DNA of 64,000 bases, taken from contig NC_049907.1 of NCBI RefSeq assembly GCF_001411555.2, forward strand, positions 32,563,734 to 32,627,733, in the 5' to 3' direction. This stretch comes from Juglans regia (lineage: Eukaryota > Streptophyta > Magnoliopsida > Fagales > Juglandaceae). How positions within the stretch are numbered: position 1 is the stretch's first letter; the number at the start of each line of letters is the position of its first letter. The notes below the pieces were generated by a model that was not told where the DNA came from, made no database searches, and worked only from the letters and a program-made list of their open reading frames with translations. The position numbers and the translations under genes are program-made. Positions 10,424-21,659 of the stretch are shown here, piece by piece.

Positions 10424-13400
10424 CTGTCAATAAATGAAAAGTTTTAAAGGAAATGTTCAGGCCAAGCACAGAAAAGGGAGGTGGAGGGTTGGAACAGTAT
10501 GTAAATCAAATGATTCGAGGTCAACTTGTAACATGAAAGAAAGATGATGCCAAAATTACAACGTAAAAATGATTTTACTAGATCGGATTTCGCAAGTGAC
10601 CATGAGGAAATTTGGGTAGCTATCCAAGATCAAAGCAACACAATGAAATAAATCTTTCAGCCGCTATTGAAGAAAAGAAATTGCTATCTCCACTTGGTTT
10701 CTGTCTTTGAACAGAAGGATAATTCTTTTTGCTTATTATTTATAGGTAAAAAAAAAAACTATCCTTCTGTTCAAAGACAGGACATTGAATCAGGGGATGT
10801 AGATAATTCAATATCCCATCAGGGAATCAGTCAATACTTCTACCAAAAAAAAAAACAGGCTTTGTCAAGCCTATCCAAGCTTTATGATTGATTGCAGAGG
10901 GGAATATCTCCTCCAATAACAAGCAGGTGCTGAAAAAATCATGTCCAATCAGTAAAACATGTGGTCTCGACTTCTGACAAGGGCCACCCAACACTGAGCA
11001 ATATCAGACCCCATTTGGAGAAGTGCCAGCTCACATGTGGTACCTCAATTTACAGTCTCCAGTCCCTTTCTACTGTAACACCCATTCTTAACAAGACAAA
11101 CTAATACACATTTTGGAGAGAACTTGAAAAGCACTTTCCAGCTTTTGTTGAGGCCTAAAAACAGGAGAGAGACGGGGAAAAAACACAGCACGACCCCTAA
11201 AGCATGGGTGGGAAAAACAGGAAAAGACACTTGTGCTCCAGTAGAACTTCATAGTCCACAATAGAAACTACAACCATTGCCATAGCCAGCGGGCAACCAC
11301 CTAATACCACTCCACCAACATAAGTAACATCACCAGGGACACATTGAAAATCTTATTTTTGAGAGAGACCGCCCAAAAATACTATTTTTTGATAATGAAG
11401 AATCCCAGAGACCGTGCAATTGCAAATATCATTTACCCAATTAAATCCTAGACATGTGTAGTGCTTTCCCATCACACTAATCGGGTAAATCATCGGTGAA
11501 ATACCGATGGGACGTGATCCCAGAAATTGTTTGCACCCAAAGGTTCGAACTTTGGACCTAGAGGGCCTCCCGAAAATACAATCAAATAGCTTAAATGTTA
11601 GTCCAAGATTTAGGTCAATATCAGCACTTCAGAAATAATCCAATTATTTTCGGTAACAAAAAAAACAACTCCAAGTAAAGGGAAGTTTCCAGCATTGCCC
11701 TGTTCATTAAACAATGAAGTGAAAGATGATTGTGACCGTGAAAACTACAAAATGCAATAGTGGGAAAAGAGGGAACAGAATGACTACCGCATATCACACT
11801 TCATATTTTTACACACGCACACATATTAAAGAAAAAATCAGGCACTTACTTTCCGTGGAGACCCAACGAGAAGCCAGCAAGAACAACGTAGGTACCAAAT
11901 GCCATAAATGGAATGTATAAATCTGGTGCATTTATATCATAAATTGGGGGTTTATATGAGAGCCTGCCCCCTACTGGCTCAGTTATCCGTGTCCAATGGC
12001 CCTGAAGAAAAGGAAGATAAACGAAAAATGATATAACTACTGTTTAAATAGTAATAAAAAAAATGAGTTAACTAAGATAAAACAGAGCAAATACTGCTTA
12101 CCCTGTGCAGGAATGGAAACAGAACAAGCTTTAATTTGTTCCTCACATAGTGGTCATTCACTTGGAAATAGTATTGGGGATCCGAGAAATACCTGCTTAT
12201 CTGTTGGATTTGAGCACAAAAATGTTAATATAAAAGACAACAATACATTAAGATTACAACAAAAAATTTGTTTCTGCATATGACAAACTAGAGATTTTAG
12301 GGACTAACTCAATGATTTTATGACTTTTATACAAGGGCCTTACATGCATAAAAAACGGAAGAGTAAAATGTATTTTACACAAGGAACTAACTGAATAATT
12401 AGAGGACTTACGAGGTCCTTATGTACATCAAAAAAAGAAGTTAAAAAGAATTTGATGGCCTAAAATATGGACAAAAACAAGAAAGAAAGATGTGCGTGTG
12501 TGTAAGGTGATTGTGTTATAAGATGGGACCAAATTAAAAAAGATACATGTGATCGATCTTGCTGGAAAAAAAAAATAGTTAAGATTGACTTAGTTGATAA
12601 TAGTAGTAGTCATAATTTTTAGGTGGCATTTTAGATATATCAATGACTCCTAACAATTTTTTAAGGTGGTTATAAATTTTACTTGAAAAAGAATATACTC
12701 ATGTCAGATACAAGGTCATATGCTTTCCTTTGTATGGTGTCAAAACAGATGAAAGTTCTAAAAATAAAAGCATTTGTCCATTTAACTTCCCATATCACTC
12801 TTTTACGTTTTTTTTTTTTTTTTATAAGTAAACGGTAACTCACTCATACGAGAACGTTTAAATAGAAGTGTATGTTTTGTTCATATGTGTCATTTGAATA
12901 CTTCCATCTATTGTGTGACGAAGCAATTATCGTGAAGAAAAATTATTATACTCTTTTGAATTTATTGGGATGTCCTGAACTACATACTCCAGCACCATAA
13001 TGCTAGATAAAACACGACGAGTCAATTCAACGTACATGTAAAGTCACGTTACCCTCAAACAAGCAGTTTTGAATGTTCAGATTTGCCAATTCTGAAGCTA
13101 TCAAAAACAATAACATTATAGGGAATGGACTTCGGGCCATAAGGCTCCTCCCATAAACATCCGCATACCACATTAGAAAGGTGTCAATGTTCACTTAAAA
13201 ATGGTTGGAAGCTAGACACTCAATTGAAAACTTCAACAGCTGCTTTGAAATTTTCCTCTATGGTCAAAAGCACCTTCTAAGGACAAATACCTACTTATAG
13301 AAACAAAGGTGTTTGTATTATTGTTGGGGGGGCCGGGGGGGAATACTTTCGTATCATTGAGAGGAGTAGGAAGGTTACTAAGGAGATGGTGCTCAGCCAT

Positions 13401-16400
13401 GCCAGCGCTCATTAGCTTGCAAATACAATGGAAAAATGCTCATTATCGGAGGGGAGGAAAGAATTTTGCAAGATGTATCATGATGGTAACAAGGCATTTT
13501 TTTCCTATCAGCATTTAACACTTTTGGGAGTTACTTGGAATTAATAGATTACGGTGGCAGTGGATGTTGAGGTCTCCTAGCGATTCCAAGAGGAATGGAC
13601 GGAAGGAGGTGGCAAAGTTTTCCTATGAAGCTAAGGCATGTTTTGTCCATCCCAAAAGATAAGGCCCAAGCTTTGTCTCTATGTCTGGACAGGGTGTTAG
13701 ACAAAGGGAAGGAGATGGAGAAGCAGTTCAAGTCATATGCAAAGGTTGTACAGAAACCGACGAGACCAGCCGTCGCCGATGCGGACTGACCGCTAGAGTC
13801 TGGAACTGGTCGAACCCGGCAAAGAACCAGTCGGCTGACAGTATAAAATTAAGGAAACCAATGCCGGCCGGTTCAGTTTCGGTTTGAACCAAACCTAAAC
13901 CGTCAAACCGGCCAATTATATATATATGTTCATATTATACATATATAAAACAACGCAGTTTCACTTAAGTAAGTGAAATGGCATCGCCTCTGCAACTTCC
14001 CACTGGCGGCCTAGTCCGCCACTCGCCTCCTTCACAGCGACGCCGACGGCAGACCAACGAACCACACCGACTCAGGCCGGTTCTCAAGCAGTCTAGACGT
14101 CGTCGGTTTTGGACCGAAACCGCGCCGAATACGTCGGTTTTCAACCCTAGTGGTCTGTCGAATACTGGCTCAGTAGAAAGAGAGGAGCAGGGGGTCCTAA
14201 TTTGTTTGAAAGAGGAATTGGGTCTTTTGAAGAAGGCGGTAGAAGACCTTATATCTAAAGTGGACATGGGCCTGGGCCAATGCATTAATGGACTGAAGAG
14301 TAAAGATGAAGGGTTGGTTAGAAATCGGCTGAAACTCTCAGGCCCAATAAAGGCAAAGTCAATTGGAATGGCCAAATGCATCCAACAACCATGAACGTGA
14401 TGCTAGAACAACACTGGCTAGGGATGCCACAGAACCCTGCGCCTGTACCCGATATTGAAGACGGTAATTGAGGAGGCTGTTCAGAACGGGTTGTTGATGC
14501 AGAATTGTGAACCAACGGGAGGGTCAATGAACTATGGGATGACACAGAGTCGTATACCGGAGTCCTCTAGGTTGACTCTCTCGTTACCACTCCTGCGAAG
14601 GTGACGTCCCTGGCACCAGACACAACTTTAGTGCGACCTCTCAATGAGAGAGTGGAAACGCCGGTGAGAGGGTTTGAGCACTGTGGGGGTGGCACAAAAA
14701 CCTGCACCGGAGACTTCTGAGCTGACAACCGACCTTTGTGCCGTGAATTTGACTGTGCTGGTGGCAGAAAATGTTTGTGTAGTTGAGAAACAACTACCTG
14801 TTAATTTGAGACAAAACCAATTGGGGAAACTTTACATACGGCGAGAGAGGCAGAAATGGAAGGAGCTCTAGTTATATTTGAGTCTAGCAAGGGAGGGTAG
14901 AAACAATAGCTATTGAATATGGTGGTGGAAGGGAGGGAGGATGCAGGGAGGGGTAGGACAATAGATGAAGGGGCAGAACCCATTCCTCTAAACTCGTTTC
15001 ACCAAAGCGTGTCAGATTGGATAATTCAAAAAGCTATGGAGATTAACCATTGTATAGGGATCACATGCGAGGGTTTCAAAGATGAATTCACGGCATTAAT
15101 CACAACTATAGAGGCCAGATATGCACACTCCAAATCTGATACATCTCTCAATTTGGCTAAAAATAGGGAGAGAGAACTCAAGAGGCTTACTTGGGCAATG
15201 AAATGATGTTGGAAAGAGGAGCTCTAACCGAATGCGTCTCAAGGGAAGGGCAAAGAACTCTTGGAGGAGCTACAATGTCTGGACGGCGAGGAGGCAAGAA
15301 CTCTCTCTGAATCTAAGAGAACTCGCAAGAGTCAGATAGTCACAAAAGTCAAAAGAGTAACGTAGAGGGAAGAGATTTCTTGGAGACAAAAATCAAGAGC
15401 ACTATGGCTCAATGAGGGAGACAAGCGCACGAAGTTCTTCCATCAGGTGGCTAATTCACATAGGAGACAAAGCAATTTCCTTGGATCAGTTAATCATCAA
15501 GAACCACATCATACAGCATTACGAGCACCTTCTCTCCGAACAGTACGCATGGAGACCGAAAGTGAATGAATTAACTTTTGCATCGTTAGACCAACAAGGC
15601 TCGGGCTGGCTCTAGTGGCACTTCAAAGAAGATGAAGTGTGCAAAGTAATCTGTGGCATGGCTGGTGACAAGGCTCCTAGCCTTAACGGTTTTACCATGG
15701 GTTTTTTCCAAACTTGTTGGGAAGTGATCAAGGGTGACATTATGAGGGCATTTCAAGAATTTTATGCTAATGACAGGTTTGAAAAAATTCTTAATGCTAC
15801 TTTTTTAACTCTCATTCCCAAAAAGATGGGGTCCGTGAATGTTAGAGAATATCGTCTCATTAGCCTTGTGAATGGGTTCTACAAGATACTTTTAGAGTGT
15901 TAGCAAATAGATTGATTACGGCGAAGGAGAAGTTATTTTGAAGTCTAAAAAAAAATGCATTTATCAAAGGTAGACAAATTTTAGATTCAATTTTAATTGC
16001 AAATCAAGTTTTGGATGGGTGACTCAAATCTAGAGAACCTGGGTTACTTTGCAAATTAGACATGGAGAAAGCTTATGATCATGTCAACTAGAACTTCCTA
16101 CTTTATTTACTTGCAAGAAGTGGCTCTGGGGAGAAATGGTGTGCTTGGGTAGCGTATTGTATCTCTACAGTTTGCTTTTTCTATCTTGGTGAATGGTTCG
16201 CCAATGGGTTTCTTTGACTCCTCCCATGGTTTGAGACAGGGGGGCTCACTCTCTCCATTACTTTTCATAATCTTCATGGAAGCTCTCAATAAGATGATTT
16301 TGGTCTTGTGAAATGTGGTTTTCTCTATGATTTCTTGGTAGGGAATGGTGATTATGGCTCTATTGATATTTTTCATCTGCCTTTTGCTGACAATACTCTC

Positions 16401-18407
16401 ATCTTTTGTGGAACAAATCTTGGGCATATCTAATCTTTAAGGGCTCTCATTCTTTGTTTTGAAGCTGTCTCGACTTTGAGAGTTAATTGGCTTACCATCG
16501 GGAGCTCCCTTCAAATCAGAGAGGATTTGGAATGTTGTGGTTGAAAAAGTGAAGCACAGATTGGCTTCTTGGAAGAGATTGTACTTGTCTAAAGGTCGTA
16601 GGCTCACTTTGATTAAAAATACTCTTTCTAGCATACCCACCTATTTTTTGTCCTTGTTCCCACTCCCCACAAAGATTGCCAAACGTATTGAGAAGCTAGA
16701 ACGAGACTTCTTATGGAGTGGGTTGGGGGAAGAGTTCAAATTTCATTTGGTAAATTGTTCAATTATTTGTACACCAATTTCTGGGGATGGATTGGGGATC
16801 ACAACTTGATGAAGTTCAACCAATCTCTTTTGGATAAATGGTTGTGGTGATGCCAACCCGGAAGGGGGGCCCTATGGAAGTCCATTATAGATTCGAAGTT
16901 TGGGGAGGATGGTGCTTGAATGAAATACGCAGTCCATATGTGGTGGGCCAATGGAAATACATTAGAAAAGGCTAGGAGATCTTCTTTAGACATGCACATA
17001 TTTGAGCTTGTGTCAAATTTTGGTACAACAAATGGTGTGATGAACAAAGCCTCCAAGACACCTTCCCTATCATTTTTTGAGCTTGCACGAGCGAAGAGTG
17101 TAGCGATAGCTGACCTCTTGATCTTCTCTTGTGGCTTCCCTCAATGGAATGTAGACTTCATTAGGGTGGCTCGAGATTGGGAGTAGGAGGCTATCACCGA
17201 TTTGCTTCACTGTACTCAGTAAGCATGACTAAGGGTACCATAGACAAGATGAATTGAAGCCCCTCCAAGAAAGGTAGATTCACAGTCCGATTGTTCCACC
17301 AAGTTCTAACCAGCTCTGGTATAACCACATTTCCATGGAAAGAATATATGGCAAATGAAAGCTCCTCTAAAAGATGCTTTTTAATGGTGTAACATTCATA
17401 CCACAAATAATCTGAGGAAACATTGGGTAATGGCGTTGGACTAGTATTGTGTGTAAAAAAAATGATGAATTAGTAGATCATCTGCTTTTACATTGCGAAG
17501 TGGTTAGGACCACATAGGATGATTTTTTTTATTTTTTTTTTTGCATGATTGGATTATCACGGATCATGCCTCTTAGGCTAGTGGATTTCCTAGCAAGCTG
17601 GAGAGGCCTCCAAGGTAATCCACAAGTGGCAACAATTTAGAGAATGACTCCTAAATGTACGTGTTGGTGTATTTGGTGGGAGAGAAATTATAGGAGTTTC
17701 GAGGATCGCAAGAGAACAATGGATGAGCTTAAAGTCTTTTTTTTAAAACCTTGTTCTTATGGGCGGGGCTCATTGATTTTAATGGATTAAGATCCTATTT
17801 GAATTCAGAGATGAGTTGAATAAAATATTGTTAGAATATTATTTTTTAATATTATTATTGTTTTGGAATTTAAAAAAGTTGAATTGTTTATTATATTTTG
17901 TGTGAAAATTTGGAAAAGTCGTAATGATAAGATGAGATAAGTTTCCAATGCAAACTGGGACTTAATGTCCATGATTTTCTACTTTCAATTGTAAACCATA
18001 GTTAGGTACTTCTCATGTATACTTCATATGTACTTGGGCTTGCCTTATCTTATGAATAAAACGTCTTGATTACCTATATAAAAAATGCCTTTTAATCCAT
18101 TATATAGATATACAAATAATAACACTTAGAGCACAAACTTCTTAATACCAACAAGACTTCAGGTTATCATAAATATTATTCTCCTTCAATCTTAAACAAG
18201 AACGATCACTAAGTCATAGCCTTATAAGCCACTTACGTTGCTTTGCACATATTCAGAGCTCGATCCTAAAATTTTTTCTCCATATGCACCCAATCCACCT
18301 CTGATAAGCCCTGAACCGGCTCCATAAAATGCATTTCCAAATGGGTTAGGTTGAGAGTTTATCGGTGGTCCTGGCACACCAGGCTGGGCCCCAACATTGT
18401 TGTACAT
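10036..18407 (-). CDS. YIF1: YIF1 family ER-Golgi membrane protein, four coding exons
   Basis: Four minus-strand exons join in frame: 18407-18237, 12200-12102, 12001-11850 and 10423-10036. Each junction has GT and AG, and three donors read GTAAG. The product has 269 residues, matching plant YIF1 proteins. A cytosolic N-terminus starts [10 protein letters not shown] and has a glycine-rich stretch near residues 28-43. The Hrf1/YIF1 domain follows, with about five hydrophobic segments near 119-138, 147-170, 178-200, 203-224 and 242-260. YIF1 pairs with YIP1-type proteins and acts in vesicle transport between ER and Golgi. The ATG at 18407 lies two bases after an intron acceptor, so the leader is on a separate exon. 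Nothing is broken in the coding sequence. The oddity is intron 2 (12201-18236, 6036 bp), which carries a LINE in the opposite orientation. Confidence 0.93.
10701..10780. repeat. Perfect 21-bp inverted repeat with 38-bp spacer
   Basis: The left arm 10701-10721 begins CTGTCTTTGAACAGAAGG and the right arm 10760-10780 is its exact reverse complement. The spacer is AT-rich and holds a run of twelve A. It lies in a YIF1 intron, so a hairpin would form in the pre-mRNA of either strand. Confidence 0.95.
11375..11640 (-). mobile_element. Possible tRNA-derived SINE
   Basis: On the minus strand AGTTCGAACCTTTGGG at about 11545-11530 fits an RNA polymerase III B box (GTTCGAACC). The segment ends near 11380 in a short A-rich tail. 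I could not find a clear A box or flanking duplication, so this is only a candidate. Confidence 0.35.
11850..12001 (-). CDS. YIF1: YIF1 coding exon 3
   Basis: 152 bp, entered in phase 0 after TTCTTCAG and left after two bases of a lysine codon before GTAAGT. It encodes [16 protein letters not shown] through the first membrane segment. The intron before it (12002-12101) is only 100 bp. Confidence 0.92.
12102..12200 (-). CDS. YIF1: YIF1 coding exon 2
   Basis: 99 bp, 33 codons, phase 0 at both ends. It begins ATAAGCAGG after the acceptor CCAACAG and ends CACAGG before GTAAGC. It encodes [15 protein letters not shown] through FPFLHR. An alternative acceptor nine bases in would break the conserved ISRYF junction and is disfavoured. 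Confidence 0.92.
13300..15206 (+). pseudogene. LINE ORF1-like remnant in YIF1 intron
   Basis: Open pieces include [20 protein letters not shown] near 13620 and [14 protein letters not shown] near 13715. After the small insert, [20 protein letters not shown] near 14190 follows, and then [20 protein letters not shown] with [16 protein letters not shown] near 15010-15110. These resemble the variable C-terminal part of plant LINE ORF1 only in general layout, so the assignment rests mainly on position before the reverse transcriptase. Frameshifts and stops separate the pieces. Confidence 0.5.
13754..14140. mobile_element. Small inverted-terminus insert within the LINE
   Basis: AAACCGACG at 13754-13762 is matched by CGTCGGTTT at 14132-14140. 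The 387-bp interior is rich in CCGGTT, ACCGAAACC and related words and has a short (TA)n run near 13918. It splits the ORF1-like part of the LINE. No clear target duplication is visible, so the family is unknown. Confidence 0.5.
15207..17720 (+). pseudogene. LINE ORF2 reverse transcriptase remnant in YIF1 intron
   Basis: In order: [18 protein letters not shown] near 15370, [17 protein letters not shown] near 15690, [20 protein letters not shown] near 15810, motif [12 protein letters not shown] near 16060, [18 protein letters not shown] near 16230, the active-site box as FADN near 16388, and [20 protein letters not shown] near 16545 with the downstream RT tail. The second catalytic aspartate of the FADD box is asparagine, and stops or frameshifts split the frame at least six times, so the copy is inactive. 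Confidence 0.85.
18237..18407 (-). CDS. YIF1: YIF1 coding exon 1
   Basis: 171 bp, 57 codons, ending in phase 0 at AGC AAC before the donor GTAAGT. It starts with the ATG at 18407, two bases after the acceptor TTACAG at 18415-18410. It encodes the proline- and glycine-rich cytosolic N-terminus through SSSEYVQSN. Confidence 0.92.
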
Positions 18408-18409
18408 TT

Positions 18410-19027
18410 CTGTAATTGAAAAATAAAAGTTACAGTTGCGCCCAAAAAAGAAAATCTCAAGAAGAAGCTCTGTTGCGATGGAAGATCTCTCCTTTGACGA
18501 CTCAAGGAGTGTACTCTTGATAACTTTGACACCAGAAAATTTCAGACTCCAATTAACAGTCGGCAGAGGGGTCAAAATATAAAATGAAGCATAAGATTAA
18601 ACCCACATAAGCCATTTGTTGCAAACAGAGATATTTAACTTTCTAACAGTTAAAATAAAAATCTAAGATAGTCCGAAAATTTACGCTCATGTCCGAGCCA
18701 AGATAAACCTACAAAAAACATGTCCGAGCCAAAAAAAAAATCCTAGCTCAGTAGAATCTATATCGAATAGAATAAATCCGTACCCTAAATTCAAGCAAGA
18801 AACGAAGAGCTCCGAGACCCTAATCGAGTATCTGATTCATGTATTTTCCAGAAAATTCACAGAGATCTTTGACCCTAAATCGCAAGTATAAGCAATCGAC
18901 GTAAAAATCAACTAAAAATAGACTCGTATCTAATAAAAATATCTACATATATAGGTCAGCAGATACATACATATATCCTGTATATATATATATATATATT
19001 CACAGAGAGATGGATATGCAAGCGTAC
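18410..19027 (-). other. YIF1: Intron in the YIF1 5' untranslated region
   Basis: A 618-bp intron is inferred from the donor CCG|GTACGC at 19027 and the acceptor TTCAATTACAG at 18420-18410, two bases before the ATG. It includes a (TA)n run near 18980-19000. The donor is not perfect, so its position is less sure than the coding junctions. Confidence 0.65.
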
Positions 19028-19180
19028 CGGTGGAAATTCAGGAGAGTTTTCCGTGTAGCAGATCTGAGCTCCGGGGGGATTCCCGTGATGGATTTGGGTG
19101 CGTCCGCGGAAAGGCACAGTGTCAACGTAGAGGAGAGAGAGTAATAAGAGAGCACGTGAATAAATGGAGTGGGTAGCACC
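19028..19180 (-). other. YIF1: YIF1 5' untranslated exon (approximate start)
   Basis: The segment before the inferred donor at 19027 is GC-richer than its surroundings and reads into the CT-rich TCTCTCTCCTC stretch typical of plant leaders. The transcription start is not fixed by sequence; 19180 is a guess from the TATA-like run at 19212-19203. Confidence 0.5.
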
Positions 19181-19240
19181 TGCGACGCACGTGAATCTGT
19201 ACTTTTTTATGGCCTTTAATTCTCGCATCACTTGACCAAT
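19153..19240 (-). promoter_or_regulatory. YIF1: YIF1 core promoter: CCAAT box, TATA-like run, two G-boxes
   Basis: On the minus strand ATTGG (CCAAT box, 19240-19236) is followed by CATAAAAAAGT (19211-19201) and two CACGTG G-boxes (19193-19188 and 19158-19153), 35 bp apart. CACGTG is bound by plant bZIP and bHLH factors. Which factor uses these is unknown. Confidence 0.5.
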
Positions 19241-20958
19241 AACACGCCGACATACATACGTAACAGAAAGGGTAATATAGATTATCCTCTACTACTTATT
19301 TCTTATTTTTTATTTTTTTATTTAATAATTAAAAAAATAATTATTAGTAAAATTATATATTTTTTTAATTTTTTATTAATGATAAAGTATGTTAACAAAA
19401 TATTTAAAAGAAAATAATAAAGAAATAAAAATTTCAAATATACTGTAAAGTAGTAAAAATATGATAGAAAAATAGTAAGCCTATCATTATCTTAATAGAA
19501 AATGTTATGCCCTCTGTTTCATGTGTCCTCTAAAAGTATCTTTTAACATATTTTATTATTTATTATTTTTTTTTAAATGTTTAAAAACGTTATCTTTAGT
19601 GAATTTATGTGTGTTTTTTTCTAAAATTAGACAAATAAAAAAAATTAAAATATACTAGGAGTACTTTTGGGAGGCATCTTTAAAGGGCAACCTAGCATCA
19701 CCCATATATAGAATTCATGTAAAAACTTATTTAAGGGTCAACCTAGCATCACCCATATATAGAATTTAGACTCTACATAAAGTGTTTAAACCGGCCGACA
19801 CCAGTCGAAATTTATCGTACCGGAACAGTAACCAGTATGGGACACATTGATATTTCATTTCGTTTTAAATTTTAATCGATTTTAGCTTGTTTCGGGTGTT
19901 TCAATATGTGGCAATCCATCCCTTATGAAAGATAAGGTGAGATTTCATAATACCAAGGATGTTGACCGATTGGGCAACACTTAAAGGATTCGTTAGTAAT
20001 CTTGAAGGAAGTACACAAAGTATGAAACTCATTTTAAGACAATGCATCAGAAATATAAATAGAACACATTATTGTAACAACGTAAGTATATTTGTACCAA
20101 AAACTAAACTTCTAGAAAATAGGGGTTTTTCGGCCTTCATAACCTCAAAACATTACATCATTTAGGATATATAGAATTAGTCACCACAGATGTCCGACTA
20201 AGTTATCAATGAGCACTCAGCTCAGTTATGAACATCCTACGAAAGGTATAGGTTAACTATGGCGAACATTGGTGCCAAAAAAGGGTCCTAGCCTACTTAG
20301 TCAAGACTCAGGCTTGATTGACTCATCTTCCTCAAGTGTCATACCAAGGTCTAAACTTGCATCAAAGTCTATGATCTTGAGAACAAAACTATAGGTAAGT
20401 TAGGCCACTAAGACAAGACCGCTAATGAAAGATAATGCTAACAAAGATGTAATGAAAATACTTCATGTAAATACTAGAAGAATATGAAGGTGCATGAGAG
20501 GTATCATTCTCTCTCCTTGCAGCTACATGCATTCGTCAAAACCTGACGAGGAATCACCCTCTCAGTGAAAAAACACACACACACACATAAGCATGGTGAG
20601 GAATCACTCTCTCGAGATGTAACCCTCTTTTATGCAAAATAGATGAAAATTCAATAGCACTATGGCGAGGAGTTACCCAACTAGTATTGGGTCAAGTATC
20701 GTTTTTTACTCATAGACATTGGGTCAAGTATCCTTCAGTTGCTCATAGGCACACATTTGTTCATAGGCATGTACATTTGCTCATGCAAATACACTTGCTC
20801 ATAGGGATACACTGAAACTTGTTGCCCTAGGGATTGCTACTCTACCTAGCTGCAACCAACTCAAAGACACCAGCACGATCATGCCAGGGGATCCCATATC
20901 TCCACTAGCATGTGATGCCAAGTACGACATCGTTCCACCCCACTCTCTAGAAGGCATT
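19241..20958. other. Intergenic stretch without genes
   Basis: It is AT-rich to about 19680. A 27-bp segment (CCTAGCATCACCCATATATA and flanks) occurs twice at about 19690-19717 and 19740-19767. CCGGCC/ACCGG-rich words follow near 19790-19880. From 20500 to 20820 there are loose repeats of GAGGAATCACCCTCTC and TTGCTCATAGGCA, and a short (CA)n run near 20573. No coding evidence. Confidence 0.55.
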
Positions 20959-21477
20959 TGTGACCCCCCTAGATTCCGCTTGGGATCAGATGGACATCCG
21001 AAGCGTCGGGACATGCAACACAAGGTTACCTGCCTCCATTCATGACATATAAGATGCAATGTTCCTAACATACATCTAGCATTATGTAATATTTGTAGTA
21101 GATAATTTTTTTTTTTTTTGAGCAATACTATACACCAAACTTATAATATCCCAAATAGTTAAAACATAAATCATACATACTTAAAACATCCACAATTATA
21201 GCACGGCTCTCAGAAGACTGAAATCTCAAAATAACGGAGACCTGGCTCCATAATTACAATGCCAAAGTACACTATTGGTCTAGTTCATTGAGTAACTCGC
21301 GTAACTCGACTAACGATACCGGAATACTATCCAAAGACCTAACTATGGAGGCTGTAAGCTCCATATTGCGTCTACGGCGTCTAGTCAACCCCTTCCAGTC
21401 TACCAATGTCTGCTCTCTGCTCTGATCCTGACACATCGCCTACCATTTGGGAGGATTGGTAGCTGGGACTACCACGG

Positions 21478-21497
21478 TGAGATTTGATTACAAATCT
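21478..21497 (-). other. Conserved LTR stem-loop (family B form)
   Basis: GAGATTT, six loop bases GATTAC, then AAATCTC: a seven-base stem. The equivalents are 53211-53227 and 60165-60181 in the other family-B LTRs. Confidence 0.7.
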
Positions 21498-21659
21498 CAG
21501 CAAGTTAACAGGGAAACTTCCACATAGGTTAATAATGCATGCATGACAGTAAAAATATGAATGCATAATCAAAGTCATAAGTATAGCATAACTTGACATA
21601 TAGCATGGCATAAATGACAACTTGAACTGAAATTGAAACTTAGCTTGACATGACATGGC

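Larger units (their letters stand above)
10424..11849 (-). other. YIF1: YIF1 intron between coding exons 3 and 4
   Basis: A 1426-bp intron with donor GTAAGT and acceptor TTGACAG. It holds a perfect 21-bp inverted repeat (10701-10780) and a possible tRNA-derived SINE (about 11375-11640). The rest is AT-rich and without genes. Confidence 0.85.
13300..18086 (+). mobile_element. Decayed L1-type LINE inside YIF1 intron 2
   Basis: The LINE lies opposite to YIF1. ORF1-like pieces run from about 13300 to 15200 and are split by a small inverted-repeat element at 13754-14140. ORF2 pieces run from about 15200 to 17700. The 3' end is GAATAAAACGTCTTGATTAC followed by a short A-rich tail at about 18086, a usual plant LINE terminus. 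The endonuclease GDFN motif is not visible between 14400 and 15400, so part of ORF2 seems deleted. The exact 5' end and a target duplication could not be found. Confidence 0.8.
12201..18236 (-). other. YIF1: YIF1 intron 2, 6036 bp, holding a LINE
   Basis: Donor GTAAGT at 18236-18231 and acceptor CCAACAG next to 12200. The part 12201-13300 is AT-rich without genes and has a poly-T run at 12808-12823 next to TATAAGTAA, as left by the tail of a minus-strand retroposon. From about 13300 to 18086 the intron is LINE sequence. The last 150 bp near the donor look unremarkable. Confidence 0.85.

Noticed and set aside
13965..14394. Overlapping 138-codon frames on both strands
   Set aside because: They span the right part of the 387-bp insert and adjoining LINE sequence. 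The plus frame is partly LINE, and the insert part has no family.
18408..18575. Upstream extension of the YIF1 frame beyond MYNNVG
   Set aside because: The open frame continues by chance through an intron acceptor (TTACAG) two bases before the ATG. Plant YIF1 proteins start at MYNNVG.
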